Shown piece after piece: positions 43,366 to 52,901 of a stretch of DNA of 63,372 nt (the stretch's first letter is position 1; every line of letters starts with the position of its first letter). Where the stretch lies: the NCBI RefSeq assembly GCF_900114615.1, contig NZ_FOTS01000030.1, positions 1 through 63,372 on the forward strand, written 5' to 3'. Position numbers and translations under genes: made by a program. Origin of the DNA: Pelosinus propionicus DSM 13327. GTDB taxonomy: Bacteria > Bacillota > Negativicutes > DSM-13327. The notes under the pieces are model-generated. The model was not told where the DNA came from and searched no databases. It saw nothing but the letters and a program-made list of their open reading frames with translations.

Positions 43366-44520
43366 TTGGTTCGTATTAGTTCAAAAGTAAGATGGCGCAA
43401 TTATATGGCATTAATCATTTTTAGTATGGTGATAATAAGCGGCTGCAGCAAGCAGGCTGCACCAGCACCGCAGGCTGTAGAAGTAAAAGCAATGCAGGTA
43501 GTTAAAAAAGATACTTTAATTGCACATGAATTTGTCGGTACCGTAGAAGCAAAAAATGAAGTCCAAGTAAGGGCTAAGGTTTCTGGCAATATTGTGGATA
43601 AAATGGTAGTCGGTGGAGCTGAAGTTTTAGAAGGGCAGCCATTATTCCGCATTGACAGCCGTCAATATAATTCTGCACTATTAACAAATCAAGCAACAGC
43701 TGCTCAGTCAGAAGCCTTGCTGGCGAAATCTCGCAAAGATGTTGGCAGGTATAATCAGCTTGCATCTCAAGGTGCTATTTCCCAGCAGACATTAGATAAT
43801 GCAGTTGCAGAAGAAAGACAAAATGCCGCTGCCGCCAATGCCAATTGGGCTAAGGTGCAGCAAGCACAAGAAGATATTGAGGACACAACGATTCTTTCTC
43901 CTTTGAATGGCAGGATTGATATTAATGATTTAAGTATTGGCAGCTTTGTATCAGCAGGATCAACCATTATGGCTACGATTTCTTCTGTTGATCCAGTCAT
44001 GGTGAAGTTTAGTATGAGTGAAAATGAATATTTACAATTTGCTAAAAATAAAGGGGCTTCTCCAGCTGAATGGGGACGAGATTTAAAGCTGATACTCAGC
44101 GATGGATCTACTTATCCTCTCACTGGAACAATTGAGCAAGTCGACAGGGGCTTAGCAACTGGCACAGGTACATTAAGTTTTAAAGCATCTTTTGCCAATC
44201 CTGATAAGCTTCTGGTTCCCGGTATGTTTGCTCGCATTGCGGTACAGAGTGAAGTGCGCCCAGGGGCTTTCTTAATTCCGCAAAGAGCCGTTCAGCAGAT
44301 GCTGGATAAGACTCTTGTAACTGTAGTCGGTGAAGGTGATAAAGCAGAAACAAGGGTAGTTAAGATGGGTACCAAAGTGGGCAATATGTGGGTGGTAGAT
44401 GAGGGCGTTACTGAAAACGACCGTATTGTTGTAGAAGGCTTTTTGAAAGCTCCGCCAGGAACACCTGTATCTGTAATTATGATCGGCCCGGATGAGTTAC
44501 AAACTCCGGCTAAGCAATAG
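43366..44520 (+). CDS. RND efflux periplasmic adaptor lipoprotein
   Basis: A 384-residue membrane fusion protein (AcrA/MexA type). Lipid Cys27 in VIISGC anchors it. The order is barrel-sandwich part (FVGTVEAKNEVQVRAKVSGNI), a helical hairpin (about 105-165), the second lipoyl half (DTTILSPLNGRIDI), a beta-barrel and a membrane-proximal domain (IPQRAVQQM). The TTG start follows GGGAGG by nine bases. It would link the pump to an outer-membrane channel, which is not encoded here. Confidence 0.92.
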   Translation: MVRISSKVRWRNYMALIIFSMVIISGCSKQAAPAPQAVEVKAMQVVKKDTLIAHEFVGTVEAKNEVQVRAKVSGNIVDKMVVGGAEVLEGQPLFRIDSRQYNSALLTNQATAAQSEALLAKSRKDVGRYNQLASQGAISQQTLDNAVAEERQNAAAANANWAKVQQAQEDIEDTTILSPLNGRIDINDLSIGSFVSAGSTIMATISSVDPVMVKFSMSENEYLQFAKNKGASPAEWGRDLKLILSDGSTYPLTGTIEQVDRGLATGTGTLSFKASFANPDKLLVPGMFARIAVQSEVRPGAFLIPQRAVQQMLDKTLVTVVGEGDKAETRVVKMGTKVGNMWVVDEGVTENDRIVVEGFLKAPPGTPVSVIMIGPDELQTPAKQ

Positions 44521-44531
44521 GAGGTAATCTG

Positions 44532-47500
44532 GTGGCTAAGTTTTTTATAGAACGTCCCATTTTTGCGATCGTATTATCGATTGTTATAACATTAGTTGGC
44601 TTAATCTCAGCATTTAATCTGCCAGTAGCCCAATATCCGCAGATTACGCCGCCACAAGTTAGTGTCAGTGGTAGTTATACTGGTGCTAATGCTGAAGTTG
44701 TAGAACAAACAATGGCCCAATTGATTGAGCTGCAAGTCAATGGAACTGAGGATATGGTTTCTATGCAGTCAACAAGTTCTGATTCGGGATCATATTCTTT
44801 AACAGCAAAGTTTGATTTAAGTAAAAATGCTGATATGGCAACCGTACAAACCCAAAATAGGGTAGCGCAAGCCAATGCGTCACTGCCTAGCGAGGTTACT
44901 GCAACAGGTATTACAACCCGCAAGGTTTCACCTGATAATTCTTTGATTTTTTCCTTGTGGTCTCCTAAGGGAAGTTATGATAGTGCATTTTTGAAAAACT
45001 ATGGCAGTATCTATCTTGTTGAAGACTTGAAAAGAATCAAGGGTGTAGGGAATATTATGGAATATGGCGCTGATTATGGGATGAGAATCTGGCTGCAGCC
45101 AGATAAAATGGCGCAGTTAAGCCTCACAGGAAGCGATATTTCTAGTGCTATTACTACCCAAAACGTACAGGCTCCAGCAGGAACCATTGGTCAAAGACCC
45201 TCTTCTTCTCAGCAGGAATTTCAATATTCTGCAAGAGTACAAGGTCGTTTGACTGAGCCTAAGGAATTTGAAAACATTATTGTCAGCTCTAAAGATAACA
45301 ACTTTATCCGTATAAAAGATATTGCCAAAGTTGAGATGGGGGCTAAAGATTATGGTTTTCAAAGTTTCCTGAATGGTCATGAATCAGTAGCCTTTGCAGT
45401 TCAGCTTACTACTGATGCAAATGCATTAGAAACCATTACAAAAGTACAGGAAACCTTAGAAGCGGCATCAAAGAAATTTCCATCTGATGTTGCTTATTAT
45501 TCCATTGTTGATAATACCAAATATGTACGTGAATCCATGAAAGAGGTTGCTAAAACCTTTGCAGAGGCGCTGGTACTAGTACTCCTAGTCGTATTTTTGT
45601 TTTTGCAAAGCTGGCGTGCTACTCTGATTCCGATGCTCGCTATTCCCGTTTCTTTGATTGGGACCTTTGCTGCATTTATGGTGATGGGCTTTTCGATCAA
45701 TACGCTGACTCTTTTTGCCATGGTATTGGCTATTGGGCTGGTAGTTGATGATGCGATCATTGTAATTGAAGCAGTTGAATATCATATGCGCTATACGGGA
45801 CTTAGTCCAAAAGAAGCAACGAAATTGGCCATGAGCGAAGTGTCGGGCCCTGTTGTTGCCATTGCCTTTGTATTGGCATCTGTATTCATTCCTGTAGCCT
45901 TCTTTGGCGGAACTACAGGTGTTTTATACAAACAGTTTGCTTTGACCATTGCTGTATCCATGGCTTTGTCTGCCATTGTAGCTTTGTCTTTGACACCAGC
46001 CCTTTGTGCATTAGTGCTAAAACCTCATGATCCTAATGCTCACTCAGGTATGCTGGAACGATTCTTTAACAAATTTAATAATGTATTTGAGGCAACCGTA
46101 GAGAAATATGGAAGTGGTTTAGGAAAACTAATTAAACGATCTATTTTAGGTGTTGTTTTCTTGGCGGTGCTCTTACTTGTAACGGGTAAGCTATTTCAAT
46201 TGGTGCCATCTTCCTTTGTTCCTAGTGAAGATCAAGGATACTTTATTACCAGTGTAAGCTTACCGGAGGCTGCAAGTGCGAATCGTACTGCTACTGTAGC
46301 GAATAAAATAGCTGATGATATGCGTGCTCAGCAAGGCGTATCGGATGCCATTGTCATTCAAGGTTATGATATTTTAGCTGGTGCTGCTAAAGCCAATTCC
46401 GCAATTATTTTTACAAAACTTGCGGATTGGGATGAACGAAAGGCACCTGGTTTGGGTGTTCAAGATCAAGTTATGAAGACGTTAGCAAATAGTGCTCATG
46501 TACCTGAAGCAAGGGTTACTTCCTTTAATGCTCCTTCATTGCCTGGTATTGGTACAGTAGGCGGATTTACCATAATGATTGAGGATAAAGGCGGTAATAC
46601 CATTGAGGAAATGGATCGAATATCCAAAGAGTTTATGGCTGCTGCCAGAAAACGTCCAGAAATTGGTATGATTTATTCTACGTTTAACATTGATACTCCT
46701 GGGTATCGGTTTGAAGTGGATCGGGAAAAGGCAGAGCAGTTAGGTGTTCCGGTAAACAGTGTATTTACTGCATTACAGACATTTCTTGGCGGCGTGCAGG
46801 TCAATGATTTTAATCGCTTTGGTCGATCCTATAAAGTTGTCATGCAAGCTGAACAAAAATTCCGCAATGATGTAGATGGTACTCGTTTCTTCTTTGTTCG
46901 TAGCTCTTCTGGAGTGATGGTGCCGCTCAATACCTTATTAAAACCACAAGTAATCACTGCTCCTTCTTCCATTAAACGCTTTAATGGTTATCGAGCTATT
47001 CAGGTAGGGGGAAATCCAGCAGCTGGTTATAGCTCAGGGCAAGTGTTAGCAGCATTGGAAGAAGTGGCAGCACAGACATTACCTAAGGATTTTGGTTATG
47101 AATGGACCGATCAGAGCCGTGAGGAAAAAATTTCAGCTGGTCGTGCTCCTTATGTCTTTGGTTTTGCGCTGCTGTTTGTATTCTTATGTTTAGCAGCTCT
47201 TTACGAAAGTTTTGGTATCCCTTTTGCAGTTCTGTTCTCAGTTCCTACAGGCATCTTTGGAGCATTTTTCTTCCAATATGTTCGTAATCTGCAAAATGAT
47301 GTATATATGCAAATTGGGATGGTTATGCTCATTGGATTAGCGGCTAAGAATGCAATTCTAATTGTAGAATATGCAAAAGTTAGGGTTGATAAGGGAATGG
47401 ACCCTGTTGCAGCAGCTATTGAGGCAGCTAAATTGAGGTTACGTCCGATCATAATGACGTCATTAGCATTCATTATTGGATGCTTGCCTCTTGTAGTTGC

Positions 47501-47675
47501 TACAGGTGCTGGTGCAGGCGCCAGAAATTCTATGGGGACAGCAGTTGTTGGCGGCATGCTGGCAGCAACCATCCTGGGAATATTCTTAATTCCTGTACTT
47601 TTTGTTCTGATTGAGCGGGGGGTAGGATCCATTCAAAAATTTAAGAAGCATAAAAAAGAGATTGACGTTTCTTAA
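44532..47675 (+). CDS. RND multidrug efflux pump, HAE1 (AcrB/MexB) type
   Basis: A 1,047-residue inner-membrane pump of normal AcrB length. MAKFFIERPIFAIVLSIVI is the standard start. Helix 4 has the proton-relay AIGLVVDDAIIVIEAVE (the two Asp), and a lysine relay is in GLAAKNAILIVEYAK. The end is VLFVLIERG. Two large periplasmic loops form the porter and docking domains. GTG start, 11 bases after the adaptor gene, with GGAGGT upstream. Drugs or solvents are likely substrates, unproven. No TolC-like gene follows. Confidence 0.94.
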   Translation: MAKFFIERPIFAIVLSIVITLVGLISAFNLPVAQYPQITPPQVSVSGSYTGANAEVVEQTMAQLIELQVNGTEDMVSMQSTSSDSGSYSLTAKFDLSKNADMATVQTQNRVAQANASLPSEVTATGITTRKVSPDNSLIFSLWSPKGSYDSAFLKNYGSIYLVEDLKRIKGVGNIMEYGADYGMRIWLQPDKMAQLSLTGSDISSAITTQNVQAPAGTIGQRPSSSQQEFQYSARVQGRLTEPKEFENIIVSSKDNNFIRIKDIAKVEMGAKDYGFQSFLNGHESVAFAVQLTTDANALETITKVQETLEAASKKFPSDVAYYSIVDNTKYVRESMKEVAKTFAEALVLVLLVVFLFLQSWRATLIPMLAIPVSLIGTFAAFMVMGFSINTLTLFAMVLAIGLVVDDAIIVIEAVEYHMRYTGLSPKEATKLAMSEVSGPVVAIAFVLASVFIPVAFFGGTTGVLYKQFALTIAVSMALSAIVALSLTPALCALVLKPHDPNAHSGMLERFFNKFNNVFEATVEKYGSGLGKLIKRSILGVVFLAVLLLVTGKLFQLVPSSFVPSEDQGYFITSVSLPEAASANRTATVANKIADDMRAQQGVSDAIVIQGYDILAGAAKANSAIIFTKLADWDERKAPGLGVQDQVMKTLANSAHVPEARVTSFNAPSLPGIGTVGGFTIMIEDKGGNTIEEMDRISKEFMAAARKRPEIGMIYSTFNIDTPGYRFEVDREKAEQLGVPVNSVFTALQTFLGGVQVNDFNRFGRSYKVVMQAEQKFRNDVDGTRFFFVRSSSGVMVPLNTLLKPQVITAPSSIKRFNGYRAIQVGGNPAAGYSSGQVLAALEEVAAQTLPKDFGYEWTDQSREEKISAGRAPYVFGFALLFVFLCLAALYESFGIPFAVLFSVPTGIFGAFFFQYVRNLQNDVYMQIGMVMLIGLAAKNAILIVEYAKVRVDKGMDPVAAAIEAAKLRLRPIIMTSLAFIIGCLPLVVATGAGAGARNSMGTAVVGGMLAATILGIFLIPVLFVLIERGVGSIQKFKKHKKEIDVS

Positions 47676-47694
47676 TGTAAAAAGTCTTGCAAAA

Positions 47695-47746
47695 TAGATG
47701 GTAAAGAGACTAAGATTCATTTGAATCTTAGTCTCTTTACCATCTA
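47695..47746. terminator. Perfect 25-bp hairpin after the RND operon
   Basis: Arms 47695-47719 and 47722-47746 (starting TAGATGGTAAAGAGAC) are fully complementary with a TT centre. No T-run follows, but the stem is very stable. The bases from 47747 to 47892 show no gene. Confidence 0.75.
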
Positions 47747-47892
47747 GGACGTATTTGATCGAGAAAAAGAGCTCGCTTTTGGTAAACGGGTTTTTAGCAA
47801 CAAATGGCTAAAGGATAAGTCAACTGCAAATACTTTGGTTGAAAAGTGTAGTAAGATATGGTACGATGAGCCTAAAATGAATATTTTATTTC

Positions 47893-47982
47893 AAGGGGAG
47901 CTGGATGAGCCGGCTGAGAGATAGATCTGAAATCTATGACCCTTTAACCTGATCTGGGTAATGCCAGCGGAGGGATAGCGAT
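47893..47982 (+). ncRNA. TPP (THI-box) riboswitch
   Basis: The leader has GGGGAGC, then GCCGGCTGAGAGAT, a variable stem (AGATCTGAAATCT), GACCCTTTAACCTGATCTGG and GTAATGCCAGCGGAGGGA. These are the conserved parts of the thiamine pyrophosphate aptamer in the right order. It precedes a terminator and the thiD-cytX-thiM-thiE genes, so TPP should switch off their expression. Confidence 0.95.
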
Positions 47983-48000
47983 AGAGTCTTTGTATATGTG

Positions 48001-48031
48001 ATAGCGCATCCTTATGGATGTGCTATTTTTA
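48001..48031 (+). terminator. Expression-platform terminator of the TPP riboswitch
   Basis: ATAGCGCATCC (48001-48011) pairs with GGATGTGCTAT (48016-48026), followed by TTTTTA. Confidence 0.8.
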
Positions 48032-48120
48032 TATATTCGCAGCTTAAAATTAAAAGTAGCGATGAGGAGAATATCAAAAGAAGAACTTATGTTTTAAATA
48101 CGATTTAGGGGGGAATTTAT

Positions 48121-48927
48121 ATGAAGAAAGTATTAACGATAGCTGGCTCTGATTCAAGCGGCGGGGCTGGAATTCAAGCGGATTTGAAGGCTTTTTCGGC
48201 ACATGGAGTATTTGGCATGAGTGTGATTACAGCAGTGACAGCACAAAATACACAAGGTGTATTTGCTGTACAGGATATTGATGTAGCTGTGATTGATAAA
48301 CAGATTGAAGCGATTTTTGATGATATTGCAGTAGATGCTGTGAAAATAGGCATGGTATCTCGCACGGAAACGATTAAAGCTATCGCAAATGGTCTTAAAA
48401 AATATTATGCTCAAAATATTGTGGTAGATCCTGTAATGATCTCGAAAAGCGGTTACTATTTGTTGCATCCTGAAGCGGTAGAGGCTTTAATTTCCTATTT
48501 GATGCCCTTGGCAACGGTAGTGACGCCCAACATTCCTGAGGCAGAAGAAATCACTGGTATAAAAATTGATAGCTTAAAAGATATGGAAAAAGCCGCTGCA
48601 GTGATTCATCAGTTAGGACCGAAGTATGTATTGCTAAAGGGCGGGCATAGGGAAGAGGATGCTACCGATATTTTATTTGATGGAGAAAGCTATCAGCACT
48701 TGAGCACAGCGCGAATTGCTACAAAAAATACCCATGGTACAGGCTGCACGTTGTCGGCTGCAATTGCTGCCAATTTGGCTAAGGGATATTCTGCGCAAGA
48801 GGCGGTTTCACAGGGAAAAGAATATATTCATACGGCGATTGAACACTCCTTTGCCATTGGCAAGGGTGTTGGTCCCGTTCATCATTTTTATAATTTATAC
48901 AAAGGTGCGGGTATGTTAAATGACTAA
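48121..48927 (+). CDS. thiD: Hydroxymethylpyrimidine (phosphate) kinase
   Basis: A 268-residue ribokinase-like enzyme that phosphorylates HMP to HMP-PP for thiamine synthesis. LTIAGSDSSGGAGIQADLKAFSAHG is the characteristic N-terminus (shown here as family pattern), VVDPVMISKSGYYLL binds substrate, and TKNTHGTGCTLSAAIAANLA is the anion hole with catalytic Asp region. GGGGGG before the ATG. It overlaps cytX by eight bases. Confidence 0.94.
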   Translation: MKKVLTIAGSDSSGGAGIQADLKAFSAHGVFGMSVITAVTAQNTQGVFAVQDIDVAVIDKQIEAIFDDIAVDAVKIGMVSRTETIKAIANGLKKYYAQNIVVDPVMISKSGYYLLHPEAVEALISYLMPLATVVTPNIPEAEEITGIKIDSLKDMEKAAAVIHQLGPKYVLLKGGHREEDATDILFDGESYQHLSTARIATKNTHGTGCTLSAAIAANLAKGYSAQEAVSQGKEYIHTAIEHSFAIGKGVGPVHHFYNLYKGAGMLND

Positions 48928-50161
48928 TGAAACAAATCAGAATACATTAGGTTTTAATCATTTTCTGTTCTTGTGGTTTGGTGCGGCAGTATCCATAGCT
49001 GAAATCTTAACAGGAGGACTATTGGCTCCTCTTGGATTTCAAACCGGAGTGATGGCTATCGTGATTGGTCATATGGTTGGAACAATCATCTTGGTGTTAG
49101 GAGGTATCATTGGTACCCAGGAACGGATACCTGCTATCGTTTCTACTCGCATTTCTTTTGGCATATATGGATCTTATATATTTTCAGTGTTAAATGTGCT
49201 GCAGCTTGTAGGGTGGACAGCAGTCATGATTATTGCGGCTGCCCGGTCAGCGAATGAAATCAGCAAAATGCTGTGGGGAATGGATCAGCTTTCTCTTTGG
49301 AGTATAGGGATTGGCGGCTTGGTTCTCCTGTGGATCGCTCTTGGCAGAGAAGGCGGCTTAAAAAAAATGAATATGCTGGCCGTATTTTTGCTGTTTGGTA
49401 TTACGGTACTATTAAGCAATGTCGTATTTAAAGATAGTACTGCTTTAAGTGCACCACCTATTGGAGGGATGTCTTTTGGCGAGGCATTAGAATTAAGTGT
49501 TATTATGCCATTATCATGGCTGCCGCTGATTGCTGACTATACACGCTTTGCCAAGGATAAAACAAGTGCAGCCTTGGGCAGCGGGTTAGGCTATTTTATA
49601 GGCAGCTGCTGGATGTATTTGATTGGCTTAGGCGCTGCTATTATTGCAGAAAATCCTGAACCTTCCGCCATGATGCTGGCTGCTAATTTAGGTTTATCAG
49701 CTTTAGGGATTGTTGTACTGGCAACAGTGACAACTACCTTTCTAGATGCTTATTCTGCTGGCGTTAGTCTCGCTAACATTTTTCCAAAGCTAGATGAGAA
49801 GAGAATTGCTTTAGTTATGACGGTGATTGGAACGGGTATCGCTTTATGGGTGAATATTGAGCAGTACGAAAATTTTCTCCTTGCTATTGGATCTGTTTTT
49901 GCTCCATTATTTGCGGTATTATTAACTGAGTATTTTATTATTAAAAATAGGCAATTGCGTCCCGACCTGCTTGTAAATTGGAGCGCTCTAGCAGTTTGGG
50001 TCTTAGGAGTTATTATGTATCATCAGTTTATTACCATGGAGTTTGTACTGGGAGCAACGATACCGGTTCTACTCTTAACGTCGTTACTTTATAAAATCAC
50101 TTGGAGGTACACAAAAGAATGGAAATCCTGCAAAAAATATCCGACAGCCTCATCGCTCTAA
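48920..50161 (+). CDS. cytX: NCS1-family hydroxymethylpyrimidine transporter CytX
   Basis: A 413-residue protein with about twelve membrane helices, of the nucleobase:cation symporter 1 family. FLFLWFGAAVSIAEILTGG and the later PLSWLPLIADYTRF are typical of the CytX subgroup. Members under THI-box control are thought to import HMP or related thiamine breakdown products. Its place between thiD and thiM supports a salvage role. Its end overlaps thiM by 43 bases. Confidence 0.88.
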   Translation: MTNETNQNTLGFNHFLFLWFGAAVSIAEILTGGLLAPLGFQTGVMAIVIGHMVGTIILVLGGIIGTQERIPAIVSTRISFGIYGSYIFSVLNVLQLVGWTAVMIIAAARSANEISKMLWGMDQLSLWSIGIGGLVLLWIALGREGGLKKMNMLAVFLLFGITVLLSNVVFKDSTALSAPPIGGMSFGEALELSVIMPLSWLPLIADYTRFAKDKTSAALGSGLGYFIGSCWMYLIGLGAAIIAENPEPSAMMLAANLGLSALGIVVLATVTTTFLDAYSAGVSLANIFPKLDEKRIALVMTVIGTGIALWVNIEQYENFLLAIGSVFAPLFAVLLTEYFIIKNRQLRPDLLVNWSALAVWVLGVIMYHQFITMEFVLGATIPVLLLTSLLYKITWRYTKEWKSCKKYPTASSL

Positions 50162-50931
50162 AAAATAAAAAACCTTTGGTGCATCATATTACAAACTATG
50201 TAACAGTGAACGATTGTGCCAATATAACTCTGACCATTGGCGCTTCTCCTGTTATGGCAGATGATATAGGCGAAGTAGATGAAATGGTTTCCTTTGCGTC
50301 TTCTTTGGTGTTAAATATTGGGACTTTAAATTCGAGGAGTATTGAGTCCATGCTGGCGGTTGGAAAAAAAGCGAGAGAACGAGGGATTCCTATTGTTTTT
50401 GATCCCGTGGGAGTGGGAGCAACCAGTCTTCGAACTGCTACTGCTAAGCGAATTATCGAAGAAGTGGGGCCATCCGTTATTCGCGGCAATATGTCGGAAA
50501 TAAAGATTTTGGCTGGATTGGATGCGCAGATTAAGGGCGTTGATTCGACTGCGGATGAAGAAGATGGAATAAGAGTAGCTAAAATTCTTTCTAAAAAGCT
50601 TAATTGTGTAATTGCAATTACCGGAAAGCAGGATATTATTGCTAAGGGAGATCAAGTTTGCTTGATTGATAATGGGCATCCTATTTTATCTCAAGTTACA
50701 GGTACTGGATGCATGGCTACATCATTGGTTGCTTCTTTTTGTGGTGCAAATGAGGATTGGTTTGTAGGAGCGGCAGCTGGCATTATGACTATGGGGTTAG
50801 CCGGAGAATTGGCACAGCAGTCTTTGCAGGCAGGAGAAGGGATCGGTACGTTTCGGATGCGGCTATTTGATGCTGTTTGGACTATGACACCTGAGCTTAT
50901 TAAGGAAGGCGGTATCATTTCTAATGGATAA
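50119..50931 (+). CDS. thiM: Hydroxyethylthiazole kinase
   Basis: A 270-residue ribokinase-fold enzyme that phosphorylates the thiazole alcohol (THZ). KPLVHHITNYVTVNDCAN is the signature, PVMADDIGEVDEMVSF follows, and VTGTGCMATSLVASF is the phosphate-binding and catalytic region (Cys in GTGC). ATG at 50119 follows TTGGAGG by about ten bases. Overlaps both cytX and thiE. Confidence 0.94.
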   Translation: MEILQKISDSLIALKNKKPLVHHITNYVTVNDCANITLTIGASPVMADDIGEVDEMVSFASSLVLNIGTLNSRSIESMLAVGKKARERGIPIVFDPVGVGATSLRTATAKRIIEEVGPSVIRGNMSEIKILAGLDAQIKGVDSTADEEDGIRVAKILSKKLNCVIAITGKQDIIAKGDQVCLIDNGHPILSQVTGTGCMATSLVASFCGANEDWFVGAAAGIMTMGLAGELAQQSLQAGEGIGTFRMRLFDAVWTMTPELIKEGGIISNG

Positions 50932-51553
50932 AAAAGCTGTTGATTATTCTTTATATTTAGTAACGGATCGAGAGTTGCTGGGGAACAAGGATTTAGCGGC
51001 AACAGTAGAAGAGGCTATTAAAGGAGGTACTACTTTAGTACAAATTCGTGAGAAGAATATATCTACCTTAGATTTTTTTGAGTTAGCCCTGGCAGTAAAA
51101 CAGATTACCGGAAAATATAAGGTTCCTTTCATCATCAATGATCGGATTGACATTGCTTTAGCGGTTGATGCGGACGGTGTACATATCGGACAAAAAGATA
51201 TGCCTTTAACTGTAGCACGAAAATTACTCGGTCCTACTAAAATCATTGGTGTATCAGCCTCTACTTTGGAAGAGGCTGTGAAAGCTCAGGATGAAGGGGC
51301 AGACTATTTAGGAGTTGGCGCCGTATTTCCTACCAGGACAAAAAGTGATGCTGATCATGTGAGTTTAGCAGGTTTTCGAAGTATAAAAGAGGGAGTCTCG
51401 GTGCCGGTTGTTGCCATTGGCGGCATTCTTAAGGATAATATCAAGCATGTAATGGAGGCTGGCGCAGATGGAGCAGCCGTTGTATCAGCGATTATTGCTT
51501 CTGCTGATCCTTATGAAGCAGCATGTAACCTTCGTCACATTATAAAAAAATAA
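50924..51553 (+). CDS. thiE: Thiamine-phosphate synthase
   Basis: A 209-residue TIM-barrel enzyme joining HMP-PP and THZ-P to thiamine phosphate. LVTDRELLGNKDL, VQIREKNIST, FIINDRIDIALAVDADGVHIGQ and YLGVGAVFPTRTK are the pyrophosphate-, Mg- and substrate-binding blocks. It overlaps thiM by eight bases and ends the operon. No thiC or thiG is present here, so the operon is for salvage. Confidence 0.95.
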   Translation: MDKKAVDYSLYLVTDRELLGNKDLAATVEEAIKGGTTLVQIREKNISTLDFFELALAVKQITGKYKVPFIINDRIDIALAVDADGVHIGQKDMPLTVARKLLGPTKIIGVSASTLEEAVKAQDEGADYLGVGAVFPTRTKSDADHVSLAGFRSIKEGVSVPVVAIGGILKDNIKHVMEAGADGAAVVSAIIASADPYEAACNLRHIIKK

Positions 51554-51726
51554 GAACATAACACGATAGTCCTTCAGCAGTTTATTATAAAGATGTTGCG
51601 GGACTTCTTGTTTAAAAACAAGGGTTGTGTAGTTCCTGATAGTATGGTATAAAAGACATAGGTTAAATTCATGAAAGTAGGGTAGGATATTACGAAAGAC
51701 AGCATTTGAAAAGAGGAGTGTTATGA

Positions 51727-52164
51727 ATGAAAGATAAGGAAGAACTAAAGCGTACACTCACCCAAATTCAATACGAGGTAACACAAAATCAAGCAACTGA
51801 ACCTGCTTTCCAAAATGAATTTTGGAATCATACCCAGCATGGTATTTATGTGGATGTTGTATCGGGAGAGCCTTTGTTTACTTCTTTAGACAAATTTGAT
51901 TCTGGCTGCGGATGGCCTAGCTTTACCAAGCCTATTATGGAAGAGGTCATCAGAGAAGAACAAGATGTCAGTCATTTCATGGTTCGTACCGAAGTACGCA
52001 GTAAGAAGGGAGATTCCCATTTAGGGCATGTGTTTAATGATGGTCCTGCACCTCGCAAATTACGCTATTGTATTAATTCGGCGGCGCTGCGTTTTGTCCC
52101 TAAAGAAGAGTTAGAAAAAGCAGGATATGGGCAATTTGTTCCACTGTTTAATAAGGAGAAATAA
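51727..52164 (+). CDS. msrB: Peptide-methionine (R)-S-oxide reductase MsrB
   Basis: A 145-residue enzyme repairing methionine-R-sulfoxide in proteins. [30 protein letters not shown] and [13 protein letters not shown] are the family blocks; Cys115 in RYCINS is catalytic, and Cys61 in SGCGWPS is a likely resolving cysteine. The CxxC zinc pairs of many MsrB proteins are missing, as is common in Firmicutes. The MsrA partner is not nearby. The ATG at 51727 is in frame; one at 51723 meets a stop at once. Confidence 0.94.
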   Translation: MKDKEELKRTLTQIQYEVTQNQATEPAFQNEFWNHTQHGIYVDVVSGEPLFTSLDKFDSGCGWPSFTKPIMEEVIREEQDVSHFMVRTEVRSKKGDSHLGHVFNDGPAPRKLRYCINSAALRFVPKEELEKAGYGQFVPLFNKEK

Positions 52165-52177
52165 ATGGCAGGTATTC

Positions 52178-52864
52178 ATGAAATATAGTGATATTGTGCA
52201 AGGTATTTTTATAAAACGTGTCAATCGATTTATTGCCCATGTGCTAGTTGATGGAATCGAAGAAGTGGTTCACGTCAAAAATACAGGCAGATGTCGAGAG
52301 CTTTTTATTGCTGGAAGGATCGTAATACTGGAGCGAGCCAAAAATCCGGAGCGAAAAACCAGATTTTCGATTATTGGCATCTACAAAGAAAATCGTTTGA
52401 TTAATATTGATTCGCAAGTTCCCAACGCTGTTGTTTTTGAAGCATTGCAGGCTAAAGGAATTTTGGAAATCACAAATATAAAAATGGTGAAAAGAGAAGT
52501 AACCTATGGAAAGTCTAGATTTGATCTTTATTTTGAGTCGGCTGATTGCCGAGGTTTTATTGAAGTAAAAGGTGTCACGTTAGAAGAGGATGGTCTGGTA
52601 ATGTTTCCTGATGCCCCTACTCTCCGAGGGACTAAACACGTGCTTGAAATGGTAAAGGCAGTGGAAGAGGGCTATAAGGGATATATTTTTTTCCTGGTTC
52701 AGATGAAAGAGGTAAAAAGCTTTAGTCCTAATTGTAAAACTGATCCGGGATTTGCTGCAGCTTTACGACTTGCCGCTCAAAAAGGAGTTACACTGCTTGC
52801 GTATGACTCCTTAGTCAGTGAGGATGAAATTATAATCGGGGATAAAGTGGAGATCGTATTGTAG
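52178..52864 (+). CDS. sfsA: SfsA-family DNA/RNA nuclease-like protein
   Basis: A 228-residue protein of the SfsA (sugar fermentation stimulation) family. The N-terminal OB-like half has FIKRVNRFIAHVLVDG and HVKNTGRCRELF. The C-terminal half has a restriction-endonuclease-like core, SRFDLYF..GFIEVKGVTLE, with Asp and Glu-x-Lys for metal. The family's true role is unsettled. The ATG at 52178, six bases after GGCAGGT, is the likely start; it is 14 bases after msrB. Confidence 0.88.
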   Translation: MKYSDIVQGIFIKRVNRFIAHVLVDGIEEVVHVKNTGRCRELFIAGRIVILERAKNPERKTRFSIIGIYKENRLINIDSQVPNAVVFEALQAKGILEITNIKMVKREVTYGKSRFDLYFESADCRGFIEVKGVTLEEDGLVMFPDAPTLRGTKHVLEMVKAVEEGYKGYIFFLVQMKEVKSFSPNCKTDPGFAAALRLAAQKGVTLLAYDSLVSEDEIIIGDKVEIVL

Positions 52865-52901
52865 GTCCTACTTTATATGTTTTTATTATGGAGGAAAGTG
52901 T